Assembly: GCA_016806645.1 (NCBI GenBank)
Contig: JACSYO010001502.1
Coordinates: 87,001 to 151,000, forward strand
DNA from: Ophiodon elongatus
Lineage: Eukaryota > Chordata > Actinopteri > Perciformes > Hexagrammidae
DNA length: 64,000 nt
Reading direction: 5' to 3'
Positions within the stretch are counted from its first letter, which is position 1. Each line of letters starts with the position of its first letter. This document shows positions 33,501 through 44,009 of this stretch, in pieces. The position numbers were made by a program, and so were the translations under genes. The notes below the pieces were generated by a model. It saw only the letters and a program-made list of their open reading frames with translations. It did no database searches and was not told the DNA's origin.

Positions 33501-36463
33501 ACGCTTGTTTATCTCATTTAGTTTGGAGTGAAACACTTGACATTTCACAATGGCTGCTCACAAATGAATCAAATATGCTCATATTTCTGCAGCTCCACTT
33601 GTCCTCAGTCCTGCTTTGTAAACATCTGTTTTTGGTTTGAAAATATTTTATAAAAGAATAAGCAATTTTCTTCAAAATTAATTTTGAAATGTTTGTCTAA
33701 TTATTAAAAGCTTGTACACAGACAAATTAAAGATTGGACGGGCAGATGTTGCATCTTTTCCTATTGATCTATTTTACACACTTTAATTCCTCTCTTATGA
33801 TCTTCAGGGCCGTCAGTGACTTCCTTACACTTCTGACAAATCCCTGAAAACGTGAGTGTCCGAGGGAAGTAGCCCGTCCTACCGTTTCCTGCTCACTGCG
33901 GATGCCACAGCTGAGGGCTCGGACGAAGGAGACAGAGGTTTGTCGGCCTCCTCCGGCAGATTGCTCAGGACGTTCAGCTGGAAGTCGTCGTCCATGGAGA
34001 TGTAAGGAGCCAGCATCTCCAGATCCATCACCTCCATCTACACAAACAAAGACGGACAGACAGGAAATTAAAGTCAGAGAGACAAACATTTAGTTGTGCA
34101 CAAACAAATGAAAAGTGGTACAAAAACATTTGTGAGTTTTCCTTTTTCCAAATACATTTTAAGGCCCAAGCATCAATGTTAGTTACGGCTGTCTACACTG
34201 GTTTTTAGCCTTTAAAGCCGTCACATCTTCACACTATCGGATGGCTCTAACATCGTCTGCACTTAGGAATTACACGCCAGATGTTTCACACGCTTTGTCT
34301 TTGACCAATTTCCATAAAATAACTGGAATATTCAGGTCACAATATGATCCCACTGTTAGGAAGTGAACAGAACCATTCGTAGCTGTTCAAAGTGAACAGT
34401 GTTTGGGCTGCAAGAGGTATTCTCATCATCTGATTTTCTCCCTGAGATTTGAATTATAGATGTTTTAAAACAAGACTTTCACCTTTTTTTATTTTGAAAA
34501 TAAAAGTTGAAAATAGGACACTTGCAATGGCCCCTCTGTTTGGGTCCTCTGCTGTGTCTGTGCTTACATAAGCGGAGACAAACACATGGTTTGCTCTTAC
34601 CTCCAGTGCTTCCTCTTTCTTCTCACCGTCCTCGGGCCAAACAGCGAAGAACCTCTCCACCTTGCTGGTGTCTGCCACCTCCTCCTCACAGGGGCTCTGA
34701 GGGGGGTCGACGCAGAACGGATAAATAATCAGCAAAATATGACACCTGTGTATTTAATATGTAATGTGTGAAATATTCTGTAAACTGCTTTTGTTTTTGT
34801 TCATGGCAATAAAGCTAAGTGAATTTAACTGTTCAATCAGACAGAGAAACGTTTGCTTTCAAAGTTTAAAAAAAGATGTCGGGCTCGTATTTACCGACTC
34901 ATCCTCAGGTGGGGAGGCCGGTGATGATGATGATGATGATAACGGTGGAGTGATGGGGCTGAAGATGGGTGAGAGGAGATGTCGCAGCTGTGGAGAGCAC
35001 AACTCCTGAGGGTGGTCCGGCACCGAGTTTGGACTCGGCAGATTGGAGAACGACAGCTCAACAAAATCTGACGGAGACAGAAAACACAGAGAGACTCGTA
35101 AATAAAACAAAAAAATAAGTTTTTAATCTTGGACACATTACTTGGACACTTCTCAATGGCTTTGGGCTGCATTCAATCAGAACCCGGCACCCGGTGAAAG
35201 AATCAGAAAGTAACGCTTTATTCTTCTGGTTCACGACTTCGTTCTCACCAACGTCCTCGAATTTGTTCCAGATATATTGGAGCTTAAAAAATGATGGCTG
35301 CTTTTCCGTGTTTAGTTTGGACTCACAGCAGACGGACAGAAAGCAGACCCGAGAGGTCTGGATGGTTCATAATAAGGCAAAAGATCAAAATGCTTTATAA
35401 ACCAACTTTAGTCATTTGATATCAGTTCTTTGACAGACAGGATGCAGAAGAAGGTCAAACTCCGGTGCAGACAACAAGTCATTTATCTAAGTGTACATTT
35501 TACAAGATACTATAGCTAGTTCCCTTTTTAGGCAGATAATGAGATAATATAATATGTATATATTTATATATAAATATAAATATCTTTGGTGTGTCTCACC
35601 TCCCGTCAGCGGGACGATGGCGTTTCCGGCCTCGGGAGCCAACTGGAGAAGCTCCTCCGGCAACTCCTTCAGTTTGAAGAAGAGCTCTGCAGCTCTGCCG
35701 GGATTCAAACCTGCGTCCTCAGTCTGACTGGAGTTGGCGAGGCGCTCACCGTCCGGGTCGGACTTGCTGATGTCAGAAGTCCCACAATCCTCCGGCGCCT
35801 GAGGCGCGGCGGCTTCGGGCAGCGGGCCGCAGCGGGTCTGCTCCACGGAGAACACGAGGTCCGGCTGCTGCACGGCACTGCAGGAGAGGAGGACGAGGTC
35901 GGAGGTGAAGAAGGAGTAGGGGAAGGAAGGTTAGGTAACCCCTCATCCCTCCCCACGTCTGCTGCTATAGCAGACTCTATGCGGCGTGAGCTTAATGCTT
36001 TTAAAGTACCTGAGAATATAGTTGAGGCAGACGACGGCCTCCGGCTGCGACGTCCTGCTGCTGTAGAGGACGGTCGCCTGAGTCTCCGCCCACACAAAGC
36101 CGCCGGCGTTCGCCAGGAAACGGTAGTGTCTGGTGCTCACCTGACCTTTGGACAGCACTACACCAGACGGAAATAAGAGGTCGGTAATGAAACACAAGGT
36201 ACAGTCATGAAGGACCAGAAGACTGTAGCGTTGACAAAACCCTGCCTCTGTGAGCGCTGACTCATTCTCTGTCCAACATATTTGTGCAAATCTCATGTTT
36301 TAACTTCCACTTAAAAGGGTACAAATTCTTCGCTGGACTTCAATAATGTATAATCCTTGAAACAAAAGAATTAAGACACCCAAATAAGGTGAAAAGAGCT
36401 CAACTATGCTACTTCTCTTACAGGAGACACATCTAAGTGATAATTAAACAGTAGGTCTGCATG

Positions 36464-36537
<74 letters not shown>

Positions 36538-36733
36538 CATACATACATACATATACATATACATACATACATACATATATATATATATCATTAAAACAGT
36601 TTTCTTGTAGTTTTTAAAGGTTCGTATATTCAAGCAAAGTTAAAATGAGTGAAACAATACAGCTTGGTCTGTAATCACTATTAGTATTGGCTGGAGTTGT
36701 ATTTAAATGTACAGTATATTGTTTGTCTGGTAC

Positions 36734-36788
<55 letters not shown>

Positions 36789-39700
36789 AAACTCACGTGT
36801 GTGCATGCTCTTTTTGACGTGATCGGAGTCGAGGGCGTGATGAAACTCGTAGGCTGAGCGGCCAATCAGATCTTCAGGTTTGTATCCCACCAACTCTGTC
36901 ACCCTGGAAACAGGAAGATAAAAAACAGAAGAATTCAAATCCAAAATAAACACTCAGAGATTTATATTCCTCCCTCTCCTTTCTCTCTCTCTGTCATGTG
37001 ATATGGAATGTTTTTTTATCCAAACGTAAAAAACTTTTCTCTTGCCTCCCATCCACAGAGAGGTCAAAGGTCAGTCCCAGTGTTCGTCCTACCTGCCCTC
37101 GCAGTGTGTGAAGTGCAGGTCCATGCTGTGGCGGGTGAGGAAGGTGCGCGTGTCCAGGGGGAACTCCACGCTGGACGGGTGAGGGATGGGCTCACACAGC
37201 AGAGTCATCGCTCCGCCCACAGGAGGCGCCGCGGAGCCGCCGCACACCTGACGGATGTGACCCGTGCAGTGGAGAACCTGCAGAACATGAAGGTGAAGAT
37301 TAAAGGTCCCATCCAGACACAATTTAAAAATATGTTAAAAGAAACATGGTTTTCCCACATAACAATTGGGAAATACTAGATTTGGCTTAGCCCCTCCCAC
37401 CATTATTGTTTGCGCTAGCTTGAGCAGTGCGCATCAAGATGGCGGCGCAACATCAGCGGTTGTGAAACATACAACAATATCTTGTGTGATTTCTTGTCAG
37501 ATAGTAGAAGGAAGCTCCAAGGTCGGTTTACATCTAAAATCTGCACACTCTACCACGTTTGCCGGCAAAATGCTTCTGCAAAACTCTCACTCTCTGTACT
37601 GACAAGTTCTCTCTGAGCTCGAGGGTTCAAGTTACTTAGCCTTCATTTGCATACTAGATAGTGATTGGCTTTTTCGAATTTGTGACATATATCAAATCCA
37701 GCTTGGGTACCTTTGAATCTCAGATTTCATGTAAGTGACCCTTCAGTAGAGGAACGTGAAAACGCCTGCTCGGGATACAATTAAACATAGTCAAGGTCAA
37801 ACATTTAAGGGGCTGTAAACACATTGGGAGGAGTTGGGCCAAGTATTGTTTTGACTTTTAGATCCCATTTCAGCGCCAAGCCAGGCGTAACGCTTTTTTT
37901 GATACCGGAACTTACTGGAAACAAAACATATTTTTCTCAAGCCAAACAAATCCAAAGCAGAAGTTTTTAATGTTGCGGTTAACACCAACAACCGAGTTGT
38001 CCAAATAACACGTTGTCCCCAGGAAGTATCTGATCAAAGTATCTCTGATACTGGACACCAAGTCCATTCAATGCAGAGGCCTAAATATAAATATCCAAGC
38101 TGTGTGGCCGTCACTCTCTTATTTATATTCTATTGTTTTAGAAGTTCACTGGGCTCACATTGATTAAGACGTCTTTAAGTTGAATCACCGGAGTGATACT
38201 TGAGTCCTGAAGCTGAAGTCTTTAGGCTGGAGCATTTGGAAGGAATTGGATGCTTCCAGAACGTTTTTCATCACAATTAAAGAAAACTCATTCCTCTCTG
38301 CCGTTACATCAGGCATGAATAAACACCAACTGGAAATCTGCTGCTGTGTGTGTGTGTGTGTGTGAGGGCAGTAGCTGTTTGGCTTTTTGTGTCCATGGTA
38401 ACACCGCACCTTCCAGGTAGCAGACTTGATGTTGACGGTGCGCCCCCTGCTGGTCAGAGTGCTCTTCATCCGCAGGAAGAAGTTCCTCTCGCTCGGCCGT
38501 TCTGCTAACGGCTTCTTGCGCGTACCTGAAAGCAGCATGATGACAATCATGCTAATGCAGCTATAGCTCACAGAAGGTTATAAACTTCAATGTTCATCAT
38601 TCATAAAAAGTCTGAGCTGTGGAGAAAACTTTCTTGGACAAAGATGTGGATGTGTGTGTGTTTTAACATTAACACAGGCCCGAGCTTTATGTTTCCCGTT
38701 TGGTTCCCTGGAGGAAATCTTGAACGCCGTCTGTTTTGAAGGATTTTGGTTGTTTATAATAAATAGTGGTCTGACCTGGACGTGGCATCAGCAGGTCTCT
38801 GAGCTCCTCCTGATCACAGGGGTGAACGAAGTCATAGACACTCTGACCCAGCAGCTCCAGCTGTAAACAACAAACAATAACAACAACTGACGGTGTCAAA
38901 CCAGTTGGAGGTTGGAAAGCTAGCTGAAACTGAAAAACGATTCATTGTACCACGACGTATGCTATGCATGTATTTCATGTACAGTCATGTATCTGTATGA
39001 CCGCTGCATTGGTTAAAGGTTCATCTGTGCTCATTCGTCTTGAATCAAATCTACTAGAGTTAATGAAATCTCTGGCAGGGAGCAGAATGTGGTCAGTGTT
39101 GGGTTAAATCATTCCTGGAGGCACTTATCGACACCTAGTCGTGTCTCAGTGGCAAACCTGATCCCAAACAGAGCTGAGAATAGATTGAAGGCATCTCTCG
39201 CCCCTCGAGTTACTCGGAGTAGGTCAAGTACTGTCCCAGAGGCCGACAGTAAAAACTACAATTTAAGAAAGTCAGAACGATTGACCATTAATCACTTATT
39301 TTATTCAAATTAAGTTGTATGATTGTATTCTACTTTTTATTTCACACTGTTCTAATACTATTACTGTATCATAGTTCTAATATATTTTTATAATGTTATT
39401 GTCTCACTTGCATTGATCTCAAATTGTTAAATTTCCAAAATGCGTTTGTCTTTTCTCTTGATTTCACTTAATCCATCTTATTTTTGGCTCCTCAATCTTC
39501 TGTGAGGCACTTTGAACTGCACTCACCCGTAGAAAAGATTACATTTAAGATCTAATATATTAAATCCGAGCAAAATCTAGAACGAAAAAAAAACAATGCA
39601 GAAATTATTTATGATTTCTTGTAAAACAAGTGCTTCAACTTCTTAAGTTTAATTCAGCGAGGAATGCACCGATCCGACTGGGCTCTGGGCGTCGATCGAG

Positions 39701-41865
39701 TTCCAACAAATGTCCTGAATGGTTATTGGTGAAATGAAAGGTTTCCAAAAGCAGAGCCGTACCTGTGGGATGCCGATGTGTGTGCTGACGTTTTCCGTCA
39801 GGTAGATCATGTCTCCCTCCTCCGTCATCACCAGGATGAAGCCGGCCAGCGCCTGAGGATAGAAAGTATCCATTGGATCTCCTTCCTCCTCCTCCTCCTC
39901 CTCCTCCTCCTCCTCCTCCTCCTCCTCTTCCTCTTCCTCTTCCTTCTTCGCCACCTTCTCCACCTTCTCCACCTTCTCTTTGGACTTCTCTTCGGACTTC
40001 TCGCTCTGATTCTCACCTGCAGTAAAAAACACCAGGTGATTATTACAAACAGAACAGCTTTGGTTCAAACTTCTATTGCGTGTTGGATTTTAAAGGACCA
40101 AACCGCTGAACTGTAACTCCGCATCAAGATTGTTGTCATTTTATCGGACCTCATAAATAAACTCACTCAAAGTATAAATAGAATGCATTAACAGTAATAA
40201 AAAAAAAAAATCTTCCAGTGAGGAGATTTTCGGGTGTGACCACTCTGCCAAATCCTTGTCGCCTGAATAATAATAAAATGTCAGCGTCGTCCCTTTATTA
40301 TTGATGACTTCATTACTCTGCTCTCACACCTGAGGGGAAGCGAAACATCACCGAGCCGACTCTCTTTGCCAGACTAACACACTGAACGAAGGAAAAGCCC
40401 CGATGCTGAGCGGGCAAAGTGTCAGGACATGCAACATGGTGGACGGCCATCTGAAGACGTGCTTCTTACGCAGGAGGAGGTGGTGCATCCGCAGGAAGCT
40501 GAGGGCGACTCTCATGATGGCGGACTTGTCCAGGTGGGTGCAGACTCGACGGGGGAGTGGCAGAGTGCTGGCCAGCTCATAGAACACCTCCGTCTCCTGA
40601 CTCCGCCTACATCGGGCCGCATCACGAGAACGCAGCTTCCTCTGATCCGAACTGGTGCTACGGGAGGAAGAAGGAGAGAGGAGATTAAACAGGGAGGAAG
40701 AAGGGGGAAAGGGGGAGGACGATAGATGGGGAGGATGGAGGAGGCAGGAGGAAGAAGCAGGACATGGAAGATAGACAGGAAGGACGAAGATGATAGATCA
40801 GGAGGAAGCAGATACACAAAGAAGAAGAAGAAGGGGGAAGAAAGAGGAGGAGGAGGAAGAGGAGGAGGAGGAAAGAGATATATGGAGAGGAGGGAGGAGG
40901 AAGAGGAGGAAGATAGATGAGGAGGAGGAGGAGGAGGAGGAGGAGGAGGAGGATAGACCAAGAGAAAGGAGAAGGAAGATACACGGGGAGGAAGGAGGAA
41001 GAGGAGGAGGATGGACCAAGAGAAAGGAGGAGGAAAATAGACGGGGAGGAAGATAGATGGGGACAGCAGAATAGGAAGAAAGGAAAAAGTGATGGAATGA
41101 ATCAAAGCAGACGACAGGAACAAAAAGGAAGTGAAAGTAGGTCGCGGAGACGGGGAGAGAAAAACAAAAGTTGAAGTGGGACAAAAGCAGAAAACAAGAC
41201 GTCAGAGAGGAGCCCGGGGTTCACATCCCACTCGTCACGTGTTCAGTGCTGTTAACCCTTTCCTCTGACCTCTGCAACCACGATTCACCCAAAACAACAC
41301 AATTGACATTTCAATTATTCAATTCAGCAATAACTTTAAACAATGGAAGAAACGGCTAATTAAACTTTCAATCTTAAACCCTGAAGTGCTGTTTCTCTCT
41401 ACATCCTAATTAAAGCTGTGTTATTGATCTGTGGATACAACGGGATACTGTTCTTCATTATAATTCCAATACGTTTCTGAAAAGCATCAGGTGTCAGAGG
41501 CATGTTGCCTCTTAAAGTCTCGGTCTGGCATCTTTAACTCCAGTCTGGACATCTTGAGACATTAAAGACCTCTGCGTCTGTAGGAGACATCAGACCAGAG
41601 AGCTCAGCTCTGAGGACATTCCTGGATGTTTGTTTGTTTTTCAAAGTGGGAACAGAGCTGAAGGGAAAAAACAGGGAAACACGTCTCAAACTGAGGAGAA
41701 CAGAATGTTGTTTATTTCAGCTACTGGGAGGCGGTCCAGATCCTCCCTCCCTCCCTCCCTTTCCTCCCTTTCCTCCCCCTCTCTCTTCATCTATCCCATG
41801 AAAAACATGTGCTGACAAGATAAAAGCAGGGTTTCATGTCTCACACGCACGCACACACGCACGCG

Positions 41866-41905
<40 letters not shown>

Positions 41906-43247
41906 CACGCACACACACACACACGATCATGTGAAACTAGACACAGAAAGCGAACAGAACGAATATTGTGCTCCTCTTGAATACAAACTCAAACACAACT
42001 ACCTTCAGATAAGGTAAACCTTTATTGATCCCCAAATGGACAGAAATAAGTACAGGTGAACAGTGAAAATGTAGTAGTGAAATTAATAATAAGAGGTTCA
42101 TCAAACTAAAATAAGAAAGGTAGAAAAATAGAAACTATAAAAGAGCAATTTAAAACAACATGAAGTGACTGTAGTGTGATTAATGGCAGCGAGCCTATAT
42201 TAAAAGGCACATTTTCAACCTCATCTCTACTGATCTGAGTTCAGTTCATAGAGTGAAAAACGGCAGCAGTTATTGCAGAAGACACTACGGTCATCGGCCG
42301 GATTACAAACAGCGATGAGAGGAAATCAACAGAGTGAGAGGAGCTCAGAGAAACAACGTCAGTAAAACCAGGGAGCTGCTGGTTGATCTGAGGAAACAGG
42401 AGGCTCCTGTCTCCTTCAATGGAGCCGAGGAGGAGAAGTTCACTGCTTTAAGTTCCTGGGAATCAGCATCACAACCACCCTGACGTGGTCCTCACGTCTC
42501 CGTCCAGCTGCAGGAAGATCAGGAACGGCTGCATTTCTTTAGGAAACTTAAGAAACTTCTTCTCAGCTCCCACAGAGGAGCAATAGGAAGCAGGAAACAT
42601 CACAAACTAACATGAGATGTGTACGGCACCGGACAGCAGGGCCAGCAGTGCCTGTGATGTATTTTCATATGAGACCAAAGACAATCCCACTTCAGCCTGC
42701 TGCTGAGGAGTTACACATCTGATCGTCCACGTCATCAAAACAAACCGCCGTAGCTTTGTGCCGTTACGCATTAAGAAAGGCTGCACGCGATCCAGCCGCC
42801 CTGGGATGTCAGCCTGACCCTTTTAATGGGGTCACGTAATGATTAACAATTTTGACTCTCTTTCCGGTAAATTACTGGATAACTAAGACGTAGCTTTGTT
42901 TCAAGGCGTCACAAGCCTGAAAAGGTTGTGAACCACTGCTCTATTATGGAGCGGTAAAACGTACCATATTTATCTTTTTATATGAAAAGAGAATCGCTTC
43001 AAGAAGGACGCCGGCCTCTACTGTGATGTTTGTGATGTTTGTGATATTGCAACGTGTATTTGACTTCCAGTTTGTTTTTTAATGACTTTGATATATTTTG
43101 ATTTAGTGAACAGAAACCATGATGTTATTTTTTAGTTGCTTTTTTGAAATTAGTGAATTGTAGAAAATATTTTTTTTTCTTTTTACACAGCTGCTGTTTT
43201 TTGTTGTAATTTGTCTACTGTTCACGCCACTCCTACTACAGCTATTA

Positions 43248-43288
<41 letters not shown>

Positions 43289-43923
43289 GAAAGGTGCATG
43301 TATGTTACAATACCATGTTAATCTGGGAAACTGTATTGAGCATAAAGCTGAAACAATACATTAGATCAATTAACAATGCATCAATTAGTTTATTACTCAA
43401 TTAATTATAATTTTCCCCCAATGCCTGCAGCCTGTCAAATGTGAATATGTGTTAGTTTTCTCAGGAATTTCTGAACAAATTGATCAGACAAAACAAGTGA
43501 TGTGATGACGTCACCCTGGATCCATTTTCTGTCATTTTATAGACCAAACATTCTGGCCACATTAAGTGTTGCTATGTTACAAATAACAAGTATGCAAATC
43601 ACACGGTCAGCTCGGATGGGTCTACAACATACCACTACTACAACGGCTAACAATAATACTGCTACTCCTGTTCAAAGTACTACGACCACTGTAAATAATA
43701 CTACTGCTAATAATAACCCATCTCTAACACAACATCAACAAGAGAGCCAAGTGGGAGGAGCTTTAGAGAACACGTAGTATCGCCTCAGTGAGCGGAGGTG
43801 CACACTGGCCACCATTCTTTATTGCTCAATGTGTGTGTGTGCGTGTGTGTGTGTGCTGGAGACCTAACCGGGGTTACTGAAGTTGAAGTGTGTGAGAGTG
43901 GACACACCTTCAGCTTCTAAACA

Positions 43924-44009
<86 letters not shown>

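Noticed and set aside
35586..36176. 196-codon plus-strand frame opposite hif3a
   Set aside because: It crosses hif3a exons 8 and 9 and the intron between them on the opposite strand; it is a shadow of conserved coding sequence.
40512..41184. Pro/Ser/Leu-rich and Glu/Arg-rich frames over the purine tract
   Set aside because: Both strands are open only because the tract is nearly pure purine/pyrimidine and lacks stop codons; the part that is coding is the hif3a bHLH exon.
43502..43777. Thr/Asn-rich 91-codon frame in hif3a intron 1
   Set aside because: Low-complexity ACT/AAT repeat composition, no splice context and no similarity I recognise.
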